Origin: Terriglobia bacterium | GTDB lineage: Bacteria; Acidobacteriota; Terriglobia; UBA7540 | Direction: 5' to 3' | DNA length: 15,409 nt | Assembly: GCA_020072905.1 (NCBI GenBank) | Contig: JAIQGB010000269.1 | Span: 1 to 15,409, forward strand | Shown: in pieces, positions 7,498-14,606 of the stretch | Numbering within the stretch: the first letter of the stretch is position 1 | How the letters are laid out: each line of letters starts with the position of its first letter | The notes under the pieces: generated by a model | The model's database searches: none | Told to the model about the DNA's origin: nothing | Seen by the model: the letters and a program-made list of their open reading frames with translations, nothing else | Made by a program: the position numbers and the translations under genes

Positions 7498-7527
7498 CCG
7501 CCGGCGGAGATTAGCGGGCTCTAATCT
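7498..7527. repeat. Adjacent inverted repeats (possible operator or 3' hairpin)
   Basis: CCGCCGGCGG (7498-7507) is a perfect palindrome. Touching it, AGATTAG (7508-7514) and CTAATCT (7521-7527) form a 7-base-pair inverted repeat around CGGGCT. They lie about 70 bases after the stop of the minus-strand small gene, so they could end that transcript, but no T-run follows. They could equally be a protein-binding site. Confidence 0.4.
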
Positions 7528-7597
7528 CATCGCGACAACGCTGGCGGTTATCACGCTGAGGACTGCCGTCTCCGCTTTCCCGGCCCCACACGCGTGC

Positions 7598-7795
7598 TCA
7601 TTCCTTGCCGAGCTTCCCAATGGGAATCGGCGCCCGGTACTCCCAGTCGGCTGTCACGCTGGTTTTGTAGCGGAACAGTCTGCAGACCGTGCAAAGCTGC
7701 GCCACGGCGTACGGGCTCTCCTGATCCTGCCACTGATGGTGGCAAGTTCCGGCCAGTGGCTTTTCCCTCTCAGCGTAATTCCCGGGCCCTGCCAT
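7598..7795 (-). CDS. Small Cys/His protein of unknown function, possible zinc binder
   Basis: I do not recognise this 65-residue protein. It has C18-H19-H20 near the start of the core and a CxxC pair at C35 and C38 (QLCTVC), a spacing that could hold one zinc ion. Its second half reads CRLFRYKTSVTADWEYRAPI, with aromatic and charged residues like a folded protein rather than a chance frame. The ATG at 7795 has a strong GGGGGGAGG 5 bases upstream, which decides this start over the ATG at 7822. It begins 48 bases after the DUF1080 stop on the same strand, so the two are probably co-transcribed. There is no signal peptide or membrane segment. A chance open frame cannot be fully ruled out. Confidence 0.55.
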   Translation of the reverse strand: MAGPGNYAEREKPLAGTCHHQWQDQESPYAVAQLCTVCRLFRYKTSVTADWEYRAPIPIGKLGKE

Positions 7796-7843
7796 GCGTG
7801 CCTCCCCCCGCCGCGGCTTCACGAGGCTCTCCCGTCCCCGTCG

Positions 7844-8635
7844 CTAAAGTTCGCGGATCCAAATGTTGCGATAGCGGACCGGATGGTTGTGATCTTGAAG
7901 CGACAAGGGGAGCTTTTCCGGCACCGGCGTATAGGGCGGCCGGGCCTTATGTGCTGTCGGCCCCGTCGCTTCGACATTGTCCTGCACCAGAACGCCGTTC
8001 TGCAGAACCGTGATGCGCGCCTTGCGCAAGAGTTTCCCGTCCGCATCGAAACGCGGCCCGTGAAACACGATGTCGTAAGTCTGCCACTGTCCAGGCGGCC
8101 GGCAGGCATTGACGAGCGGCGGGTATTGGCCGTAGACGGCGCCGGCCTGGCCGTCCGCGTAGGTCTCACTCTTATAGGAATCGAGCACCTGGATTTCGAA
8201 CAAGCCCATCAGAAAGACGCCGCTGTTGCCACGGTCCTGATCCGTCCCATGCGGGGGATCGGGTGAGGCCCACTCCACATGCAACTGGCAGTCGCCGAAT
8301 GCTTGGTTCGTCGTCAGGGTCCCTGTTTTCGCAGCCACTTCAAAATAGCCGTTTCCGACTTTCCACTTCGCCGGCACGTTCCCTTCGGAATGCCACTTGG
8401 AAAGGTCTTTTCCGTCAAAGAGCACGATGGCATCCGACGGAGTCTTGCCAGCCGTCTCCTGGGTGCTGCCCGTCCCAGGCGTGATCACGGGCGGGTGCGG
8501 CCGGGTGCGGTCGTGGATCTCCCATTTCCCCATGTCCTGAGCCAAAGCGTAAAGACTCAGGCTCGCGGCCATCAACGCCGCAAGCGTTACGGCTCGTCGC
8601 CAGAGCCGAGCGCGGCTCTCGATTGCTTTTGCCAT
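7844..8635 (-). CDS. Secreted DUF1080 (3-keto-disaccharide hydrolase / LamG-like) protein
   Basis: The 263-residue protein has a signal peptide (LWRRAVTLAALMAASLSLYA, then ALA before Q33) and a single DUF1080 domain from about 68 to 261. Family features are LFDGKDLSKW (72-81), the NSGVFLMGLFEIQVLDSY core (137-154), AGAVYGQYPPLVNACRPPGQ, WQTYDIVFHGPRF and the closing LQDHNHPVRYRNIWIREL. The family folds as a concanavalin/LamG-like jelly roll; some members hydrolyse 3-keto-glycosides, and many are only described as sugar-related. The exported protein probably acts in the periplasm or outside, but the substrate cannot be told. ATG at 8635 was chosen because GAGGAG lies 7 bases upstream and the signal peptide then begins properly; the frame is open further up to 8755, past the likely promoter. 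It heads a probable two-gene unit with the small Cys/His gene. Confidence 0.88.
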   Translation of the reverse strand: MAKAIESRARLWRRAVTLAALMAASLSLYALAQDMGKWEIHDRTRPHPPVITPGTGSTQETAGKTPSDAIVLFDGKDLSKWHSEGNVPAKWKVGNGYFEVAAKTGTLTTNQAFGDCQLHVEWASPDPPHGTDQDRGNSGVFLMGLFEIQVLDSYKSETYADGQAGAVYGQYPPLVNACRPPGQWQTYDIVFHGPRFDADGKLLRKARITVLQNGVLVQDNVEATGPTAHKARPPYTPVPEKLPLSLQDHNHPVRYRNIWIREL

Positions 8636-8717
8636 GTTCATTCTCCTCGCGGGTGGATGAGTGAGTGCTTGCCGAACTCCGCCGGCATCTCTCGGCCAGG
8701 CTTCAGCGAGACGCGAT

Positions 8718-8746
8718 AGTTTACGTCCCCGGCCAAGGTATGTCCA
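8718..8746 (-). promoter_or_regulatory. Likely promoter of the DUF1080 gene
   Basis: The minus strand carries TGGACA (8746-8741), a 17-base spacer and TAAACT (8723-8718): five and four matches to the sigma70 consensus at the ideal distance. Transcription would start near 8711, about 76 bases before the chosen ATG, which supports the shorter protein start. Confidence 0.45.
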
Positions 8747-8867
8747 GCGACGCAATGCACACTTCGCCGCACGCGGTGGCGTAACGGACAGCTCGGCAGC
8801 GCCTGTCTCGGGGACTCACCTCGTCCAGGCCACACCCTCCAGCCGCATCCCGTGGTATGCTAATGGG

Positions 8868-8896
8868 TTCGGGCAGACCGCTTGATCAGGTATAAG
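8868..8896 (+). promoter_or_regulatory. Candidate promoter of the aceE-aceF-lpdA operon
   Basis: TATAAG at 8891-8896 is a good -10 element, the same hexamer as in the pil promoter, and would start RNA near 8903. The -35 position 17 bases upstream (TTCGGG) is poor, so an activator may be needed or the promoter may lie elsewhere. An alternative pair is TTGATC (8882) and GATACT (8906) with an 18-base spacer. Confidence 0.3.
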
Positions 8897-8915
8897 GAGA
8901 GTCCGGATACTTGCC

Positions 8916-8942
8916 TTTCCGGCGAGTTCCCCGGGGCCGAAA
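8916..8942 (+). other. Hairpin in the aceE leader next to the start codon
   Basis: TTTCCGGC (8916-8923) can pair with GCCGAAA (8936-8942) around a CCCCGGGG core, with one bulged C. The structure ends three bases before the aceE ATG. No usable Shine-Dalgarno sequence lies between it and the ATG; the only purine-rich site, AAGGAGA (8894-8900), is about 45 bases away. It could influence initiation, but this is inference. Confidence 0.3.
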
Positions 8943-8945
8943 AGT

Positions 8946-11681
8946 ATGGCAATGGATCATTCGACTGAGGTTTCCGAAACCGAGAAGAAGGAGTCCGCCA
9001 CGACGAGCGACGCGCCAGCCCAGGAGGTCTCCGATCTGGAACTGGTGGAAACGCGCGAGTGGCGGGAATCGCTCGACTACGTGCTCCAGCACGGTGGGCC
9101 GGAACGGGTGGCGCGCCTGCTGCGCGATCTCCAGGTGCATGCCCGCAAGGCGGGCGTGGAGATTCCCTTCACCGCCAACACGCCTTACATCAACACCATT
9201 CCTGCCGACAAGCAGCCGCCCTATCCCGGCAGCCGCGAGATCGAGCGCCGCATCAAGAGCCTGATTCGCTGGAATGCCATGGCGATGGTGGTGCGCGCCA
9301 ACCGCGAGGAGAGCGGCATCGGCGGACACATTTCGACTTATGCCTCGGCGGCGACTCTCTACGAGGTCGGCTTTAACCATTTCTTCCGCGGCCGCGAAGA
9401 CGGGCGCGAAGGCGACATCATCTATTTCCAGGGCCATGCCTCGCCGGGAATTTATGCCCGCGCGTTTTTGGAAGGGCGACTCACGATCGAGCAGGTCCAG
9501 AATTTCCGGCGCGAGCTGAGGCCCGGAGGCGGACTCTCCTCTTATCCGCATCCCTGGCTGATGCCCAACTTCTGGGAGTTCCCCAGCGTCTCGATGGGAC
9601 TAAGCCCCATCATGGCCATCTACCAGGCCCGCTTCAACCGCTACCTGGAAGACCGCGGACTCAAGCCGCCCTCGGAGGCCAAGGTCTGGGCTTTTGTGGG
9701 CGACGGCGAAACGGATGAACCCGAATCGCTGGGCGCCATCACGCTGGCTTCTCGCGAGAGGCTCGACAACCTGATTTTCGTGGTCAACTGCAATCTCCAG
9801 CGGCTGGACGGCCCGGTGCGCGGCAATGGCAGCATCGTTCAAGAACTTGAAGCGATCTTCCGCGGCTCCGGCTGGAACGTCATCAAGGTCCTCTGGGGCG
9901 GCGATTGGGACGCGCTCCTTGCCAAGGACCAGGATGGCGTGCTCGCCAAGCGAATGGGCGAAACCGTGGACGGGTTGTATCAGAAGTACTCGGTCGAGTC
10001 GGGCGCCTACTTCCGCGAGCGCTTTTTCGGCACCGACCCGCGGCTGCTCGAGATGGTCAAGCATCTTTCCGACGAGCAGCTCAACAAAATGCGCCGCGGC
10101 GGGCACGACCCTGACAAGGTCTACGCCGCCTACAAAGCCGCCATCGAGCACAAGGGCTCACCGACGGTCATCCTGGCCCGCACGGTGAAGGGTTACGGGC
10201 TCGGCGAAGCGGGCGAAGGCCGCAACATCACTCATCAGCAGAAGAAGCTTAACGAAGACGAGTTGCGCGAGTTCCGCAGCCGCTTCGGAATTCCCGTTTC
10301 GGATGAGGATTGCGCGGCAGCACCCTTCTACCGTCCGCCCGACGACAGCGTGGAAATGAAATATCTCCACGAGCGACGGAAGTCGCTGGGCGGCTACGCA
10401 CCGCATCGCGATTTGAAGTGCAAGCGCATGGAAGTGGAGCTCGAAGAGACCTTCCAGGAGTTCTACAAGGGCACGGAGGGGCGCGAAGCGTCCACCACCA
10501 TGGCCTTCGTGCGCATGCTCTCCAAGCTGCTCCGCGATAAGGAGCTCGGAAAATACATCGTGCCCATCGTTCCCGACGAGGCCCGGACCTTCGGCATGGA
10601 AGCGCTCTTCCGCCAAGTCGGCATTTATTCCCACGTCGGCCAGATCTACGAGCCCGTCGACAAGGAGACACTGCTCTATTACAAGGAAGCAAGGGACGGG
10701 CAGATTCTCGAGGAGGGCATCACCGAAGCCGGCGCCATGGCGTCGTTCATCGCCGCCGGCACGGCTTGCCTGACGTACGGGATCAACATGATCCCGTTTT
10801 TCATTTATTACTCGATGTTTGGATTCCAGCGCATCGGCGATTTGATCTGGGCGGCGGCGGATTCGCGCACCCGCGGCTTCCTGGTGGGCGGAACGGCGGG
10901 CCGCACCACACTCGCCGGCGAGGGCCTCCAGCACCAGGATGGCCACAGCCACGTCTTCGCCTACGCCGTGCCCAACTGCATTTGCTACGACCCGGCGTTC
11001 GCTTACGAAATCGCCGTCATCATCCAGGAAGGCATCCGGCGGATGTATGACGACGGAGAGAGCATCTTCTACTACTTCACCGTCATGAACGAGAACTACC
11101 CCATGCCGGCCATGCCCGAGAATTGCGCTGACGGAATCCTGAAAGGCATGTACGTTTGCCGCGCTGCGGAAAACAAGCAATCCAAGTTGCGCGCCCAGCT
11201 TTTCGGCAGTGGCGCGATCCTCAACGAGGCGCTGAAGGCGCAGAAGATTCTCGGAGAAAAATACGGCGTCGCCGCGGACGTGTGGAGCGTCACGAGCTAC
11301 AAAGAACTCTACCGCGACGGGCACGCCTGCGAGCGCTGGAACCGGTTGCACCCCGAAAAACCAGCCAAGGTTCCTTATGTCACCCAGTGCCTCAAGGACG
11401 CGCCGGGAGTCTTTGTCGCGGCTTCGGACTATCTTAAGGTGATGCCGGATTCCATCTCGCGGTGGTTCCCGCGGCCGCTGGTCTCGCTCGGCACGGACGG
11501 CTTCGGAAGGAGCGAGTCCCGCGCCGCACTGCGCGACTTCTTCGAGGTCGACGCCCGACACATCACCGTGGCCACATTGCGCGCGCTGGCAGACGAAAAA
11601 CAGATCAAGCCGGAACTGGTCCAGAAGGCCATCCAGGACCTGGCCATCAATCCCGAGAAACCCGACCCCGCGATTACCTAA
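8946..11681 (+). CDS. aceE: Pyruvate dehydrogenase E1 component, homodimeric type
   Basis: AceE decarboxylates pyruvate with thiamine diphosphate and passes the acetyl group to the lipoyl arm of E2. The 911-residue protein follows E. coli AceE (887 residues) along its whole length. It shows YINTIPADKQPPYPG (about 81-95), SSYPHPWLMPNFWEFPSVSM, the ThDP/Mg motif GDGETDEPES (252-261) ending in NCN (281-283), the TVKGYG loop, DEARTFGMEALFRQVGIYS, YYSMFGFQRIGDL, GGTAGRTTLAGEGLQHQDGH and LGTDGFGRSESR near the C-terminus. The extra length is mostly an acidic N-terminal stretch of about 30 residues. ATG 8946 and ATG 8952 are both possible; no other in-frame start exists upstream before a stop. It is the first gene of the operon, 14 bases ahead of aceF. 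Confidence 0.98.
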   Translation: MAMDHSTEVSETEKKESATTSDAPAQEVSDLELVETREWRESLDYVLQHGGPERVARLLRDLQVHARKAGVEIPFTANTPYINTIPADKQPPYPGSREIERRIKSLIRWNAMAMVVRANREESGIGGHISTYASAATLYEVGFNHFFRGREDGREGDIIYFQGHASPGIYARAFLEGRLTIEQVQNFRRELRPGGGLSSYPHPWLMPNFWEFPSVSMGLSPIMAIYQARFNRYLEDRGLKPPSEAKVWAFVGDGETDEPESLGAITLASRERLDNLIFVVNCNLQRLDGPVRGNGSIVQELEAIFRGSGWNVIKVLWGGDWDALLAKDQDGVLAKRMGETVDGLYQKYSVESGAYFRERFFGTDPRLLEMVKHLSDEQLNKMRRGGHDPDKVYAAYKAAIEHKGSPTVILARTVKGYGLGEAGEGRNITHQQKKLNEDELREFRSRFGIPVSDEDCAAAPFYRPPDDSVEMKYLHERRKSLGGYAPHRDLKCKRMEVELEETFQEFYKGTEGREASTTMAFVRMLSKLLRDKELGKYIVPIVPDEARTFGMEALFRQVGIYSHVGQIYEPVDKETLLYYKEARDGQILEEGITEAGAMASFIAAGTACLTYGINMIPFFIYYSMFGFQRIGDLIWAAADSRTRGFLVGGTAGRTTLAGEGLQHQDGHSHVFAYAVPNCICYDPAFAYEIAVIIQEGIRRMYDDGESIFYYFTVMNENYPMPAMPENCADGILKGMYVCRAAENKQSKLRAQLFGSGAILNEALKAQKILGEKYGVAADVWSVTSYKELYRDGHACERWNRLHPEKPAKVPYVTQCLKDAPGVFVAASDYLKVMPDSISRWFPRPLVSLGTDGFGRSESRAALRDFFEVDARHITVATLRALADEKQIKPELVQKAIQDLAINPEKPDPAIT

Positions 11682-11695
11682 AGGACGCACACATC

Positions 11696-13072
11696 ATGGC
11701 GACGGAATTCCGGTTACCAGAACTGGGGGAGAACATTGAAGCCGGCGACGTCCTGAAGGTGCTGGTCGCCGTCGGCGATGTCATCAAGGCCGACCAGCCC
11801 GTGCTCGAACTCGAGACCGATAAGGCCACCATTGAAGTGCCTTCGCCCGTCGGCGGCACGGTGAGGTCTCTTCACGTCCAGGACGGCCAGAAATTGAAAG
11901 TCGGCGGACTGATCCTCACCGTGGAAGAAGGCTCTGCGGCGCCAACCGCGATGAAGGCGCCCACGAAGGTCGAAGCGGCACGCCAAACCGACGTCAAGGC
12001 GGACGCGCAGGCTCCGGTCGCTGCTGTCGCGGCGAAAAAGGAAGAACCCAGGCCCGCAGTCAAAGCGGCTGAGCGACCCGCCGCTCCTCCCGCCCCGCGA
12101 CGCGCCCCGCTGCCTGAAACGCCTCCCGCAGCGCCTCCGCCCCCGGAACCGGAAATTCCTCGCGTGGCCGCGCCTGCTTCTCCCTCGGTGCGGCGGCTCG
12201 CCCGCGAATTAGGCGTGAATATCGACGAGGTCCCGGGCACGGGACGCGACGGCCGCATCAGCGAAGACGACGTGAAGGCCTACGTCAAAATGATGATGAT
12301 GACGACGCCCGCCGCCCCGCCAACGGGCGCTCCGCTGGCGGCCGCTCCCCTGCCCGACTTCTCGCGTTGGGGAGAGGTCGAGCGCCAGCCCATGAAGAGC
12401 GTGCGCCGCAAGACCGCGCAGCATCTGGCCCAGGCGTGGTCCACCATCCCGCATGTCACGCAATACGACAAGGCCGACATCACCGAGCTCGAACAGCTCC
12501 GCAAGAAGTACGAAGCCGAAGCGGAAGCCGCGGGCGGCAAGCTCGCCATGACCGCCATCGCCGTAAAGGTCATCGCGTCGGCGCTCAAGGTTTTCCCGCA
12601 ATTCGCCTCGAGCCTTGACTTGGCGCGCGAGGAATTGGTTTACAAGAAGTACGTTCACATCGGCGTGGCGGTGGATACCGACCGTGGCCTGATCGTTCCG
12701 GTGATCCGTGACGCGGACCAGAAGAATATCCTGCAGATTTCGGTCGAACTTGCCCGGCTGGCGGAAAAAGCGCGGAATCGTAAGACCACGTTCGAGGATA
12801 TGGAAGGCGGGGTTTTTACGATTTCCAACCTGGGAGGAATCGGCGGCACGGCGTTTTCGCCTATCGTCAACTGGCCCGAGGTCGCCATTCTGGGCATCGC
12901 GCGCGGGCGGATGGAGCCGGTCTACATAAACGGGCTGTTCCAGCCGCGGCTGATGCTGCCGCTTTCGCTCTCCTACGATCACCGGGTGATTGACGGCGCG
13001 GACGCGGCGCGCTTTCTGCGCTGGGTCGTCCAGGCGCTCGAGCAACCCTTCCTTCTGCCTTTCGAAGGCTGA
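11696..13072 (+). CDS. aceF: Dihydrolipoamide acetyltransferase, E2 of pyruvate dehydrogenase
   Basis: This E2 carries acetyl groups on lipoyl-lysine, transfers them to coenzyme A and forms the core of the complex. The 458-residue protein has one lipoyl domain (about 3-77, lipoylated K43 in ETDKATIEVP), an Ala/Pro/Glu-rich linker (about 80-160), the peripheral subunit-binding domain (163-198, SPSVRRLARELGVNIDEVPG then GRISEDDVKAYV), a second flexible linker, and the acetyltransferase domain (about 225-458) with the catalytic HRVIDG (H429, D433). E. coli AceF has three lipoyl domains; a single one is common elsewhere. The second linker opens with four Met codons in a row (199-202), then MTTPAAPP. 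The start is ATG 11696, behind AAAGGA about 10 bases upstream; the frame is open further upstream only as a shadow of aceE. It lies between aceE and lpdA in one transcript. Confidence 0.97.
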   Translation: MATEFRLPELGENIEAGDVLKVLVAVGDVIKADQPVLELETDKATIEVPSPVGGTVRSLHVQDGQKLKVGGLILTVEEGSAAPTAMKAPTKVEAARQTDVKADAQAPVAAVAAKKEEPRPAVKAAERPAAPPAPRRAPLPETPPAAPPPPEPEIPRVAAPASPSVRRLARELGVNIDEVPGTGRDGRISEDDVKAYVKMMMMTTPAAPPTGAPLAAAPLPDFSRWGEVERQPMKSVRRKTAQHLAQAWSTIPHVTQYDKADITELEQLRKKYEAEAEAAGGKLAMTAIAVKVIASALKVFPQFASSLDLAREELVYKKYVHIGVAVDTDRGLIVPVIRDADQKNILQISVELARLAEKARNRKTTFEDMEGGVFTISNLGGIGGTAFSPIVNWPEVAILGIARGRMEPVYINGLFQPRLMLPLSLSYDHRVIDGADAARFLRWVVQALEQPFLLPFEG

Positions 13073-13124
13073 GCCGGCTATCCATGGACTTGGCCCGCTC
13101 GGCAGCGAGCACCAGAGCAGTGCG

Positions 13125-14552
13125 ATGAACAAAGAATCAAGTTCAACTCAAGTGGCCGTTGTGGGCGGTGGTCCCGGCGGTTACGCCGCAGCGTTTCGCG
13201 CCGCCGACATGGGCATGACGGTCGCGCTGATTGACGTCGAGGTAAATCCCGGCGGCATCTGCCTCTATCGCGGCTGCATTCCTTCCAAGGCCTTGCTCCA
13301 CGCCGCCTATGTCCTGAACGAATCGCGCCACGCCGCCAACTGGGGAATCACCTTCGCGCCGCCGAAGATCGATATCGACAAGCTGCGGGCCTGGAAAGAC
13401 GGCGTGGTGCGCAAACACACCGGCGGGCTCGGCCAGCTCGCCAAGTCGCGCTCGGTGCGCTACATCCAGGGCTACGCCAGCCTGACCGACGCGCGCACCT
13501 TGCGAATCGAGAAAAACGGCGGCGAGCCGGAACGGCTCTCCTGCGAACACATCATTCTCGCCACCGGTTCGCGCCCGGCGACGCTTCCCGGCTTCCCGAA
13601 GGACTCCAAACGCATTTGGGATTCGACCAGTGCGCTCGAACTGCCGTCCGTACCGAAGACGATGCTAGTCGTCGGGGGTGGCTATATCGGGCTGGAACTT
13701 GGCACGGTCTACGCCGCGCTCGGGAGCGAAGTCTCGGTGGTCGAGATGATGCCCGGCCTTTTGCCGGGCGTCGATCGCGACCTGGTGACTCCCCTCGCCA
13801 AGCGGCTCGAAAAAACCTTCCGCGCCATCATGCTCAACACCAAAGTCGCCGCAGTAAAGGAAGAGAACAACGGGCTACGGGTCAAATTCGAAGGCGAGGC
13901 CGCGCCTGCCGAGGAGCGGGTGTACGAAGCGATCCTGGTTTCCGTCGGCCGCAAGCCGAACTCCGCGATTCCCGGCCTCGACAAAACGCGAGTGGAAATT
14001 GATGCGCGCGGCTTCATCAAAGTGGACGGCCAGCGGCGCACGGCGGAACCGACGATCTTCACCATCGGCGACGTGGCCGGAGAACCCATGCTCGCGCACA
14101 AGGCTTCGCACGAGGGCTTCGTCGCCGTCGAAGCCATCGCCGGCCACAAGGCGGTCTTCGAGCCACAAGCGATTCCCGCTGTCGTCTTCACCGATCCCGA
14201 GATCGCCTGGTGCGGATTGACCGAGACTCAGGCGGAGAAAGAAAACCGAACCATCAAGACCGTTCGCTACCCCTGGGCTGCCTCCGGGCGCGCCACCACC
14301 ATCGATCGCAACGACGGCGTCACCAAACTCCTTATCGATCCGGCGACCGAGCGGATTCTCGGCGTCGGCATCACCGGCGTCAACGCCGGCGAGATGATTT
14401 CCGAAGGCGTCCTCGCCGTGGAAATGGCCGCCAAAGCCGCCGACCTGAAGCTCACCATTCACCCCCATCCCACCCTCTCCGAAACCGTCATGGAAGCCGC
14501 CGAAGTCTTCTTCGGCCAAAGCACCCACCTTTATCGACCCAAAAAGAAATGA
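13125..14552 (+). CDS. lpdA: Dihydrolipoamide dehydrogenase, E3 of pyruvate dehydrogenase
   Basis: E3 re-oxidises the dihydrolipoyl arm of E2 with FAD and NAD. The 475-residue protein has the FAD-binding GGGPGG (14-19), the redox disulfide C46 and C51 in GGICLYRGCIPSKALL, the second FAD contact ATGSRP, the NAD-binding GGGYIGLELGTVY (184-196), TIGDVAG, and the catalytic H448 and E453 in HPHPTLSE, close to the dimer interface. The disulfide loop reads CLYRGC where most relatives have CLNVGC. The NAD loop resembles the E. coli enzyme. ATG at 13125 is the only sensible start; the upstream open frame overlaps aceF. The 52-base gap to aceF has no terminator, and the Shine-Dalgarno site is weak. I see no terminator after the stop. 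Confidence 0.97.
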   Translation: MNKESSSTQVAVVGGGPGGYAAAFRAADMGMTVALIDVEVNPGGICLYRGCIPSKALLHAAYVLNESRHAANWGITFAPPKIDIDKLRAWKDGVVRKHTGGLGQLAKSRSVRYIQGYASLTDARTLRIEKNGGEPERLSCEHIILATGSRPATLPGFPKDSKRIWDSTSALELPSVPKTMLVVGGGYIGLELGTVYAALGSEVSVVEMMPGLLPGVDRDLVTPLAKRLEKTFRAIMLNTKVAAVKEENNGLRVKFEGEAAPAEERVYEAILVSVGRKPNSAIPGLDKTRVEIDARGFIKVDGQRRTAEPTIFTIGDVAGEPMLAHKASHEGFVAVEAIAGHKAVFEPQAIPAVVFTDPEIAWCGLTETQAEKENRTIKTVRYPWAASGRATTIDRNDGVTKLLIDPATERILGVGITGVNAGEMISEGVLAVEMAAKAADLKLTIHPHPTLSETVMEAAEVFFGQSTHLYRPKKK

Positions 14553-14606
14553 CATTACGAAGATACGAAGAGTGGTTCGGGCTTGGATCCCCTGACGCGT
14601 CTTGCA

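Larger units (their letters stand above)
7188..7597. other. Intergenic region between the HTH-pil operon and the small Cys/His gene
   Basis: About 410 bases hold no convincing gene on either strand. They contain the pil operon leader and promoter (7260-7316), a T-rich plus-strand stretch (about 7317-7360) clearly poorer in GC than its surroundings, and paired inverted repeats at 7498-7527. The long plus-strand open frame through here continues antisense across two real genes, and its product looks like no protein I recognise. From about 7420 to 7490 I see nothing of note. Confidence 0.7.
8636..8945. other. Divergent intergenic region between the DUF1080 gene and aceE
   Basis: These 310 bases carry the control regions of two divergent units: the minus-strand promoter at 8718-8746, and a weaker plus-strand candidate near 8891 followed by a hairpin leader. 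I see no gene here; the open frames are extensions or shadows of the neighbours. Confidence 0.65.

Noticed and set aside
7199..8266. 355-codon plus-strand open frame across the middle intergenic region
   Set aside because: It runs antisense through the small Cys/His gene and part of the DUF1080 gene. Its product has no domain I recognise, and it lacks a ribosome binding site.
8638..8755. Longer DUF1080 protein starting at 8755
   Set aside because: It would place about 40 charged residues ahead of the signal peptide and start upstream of the likely promoter; the ATG at 8635 has a good ribosome binding site.
10158..11690. 510-codon open frame on the minus strand antisense to aceE
   Set aside because: It mirrors the codon pattern of a strongly conserved aceE on the plus strand and shows no recognisable domain. 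Long antisense frames are common opposite GC-rich genes.
11462..11695. Upstream extension of the aceF reading frame into aceE
   Set aside because: The sequence before the ATG at 11696 is out-of-frame aceE, and the lipoyl domain begins right after that ATG.
14553..14606. Tandem TACGAAGA pair after lpdA as a regulatory repeat or terminator
   Set aside because: Only two 8-base copies with no inverted partner or T-run; too short to tell from chance.
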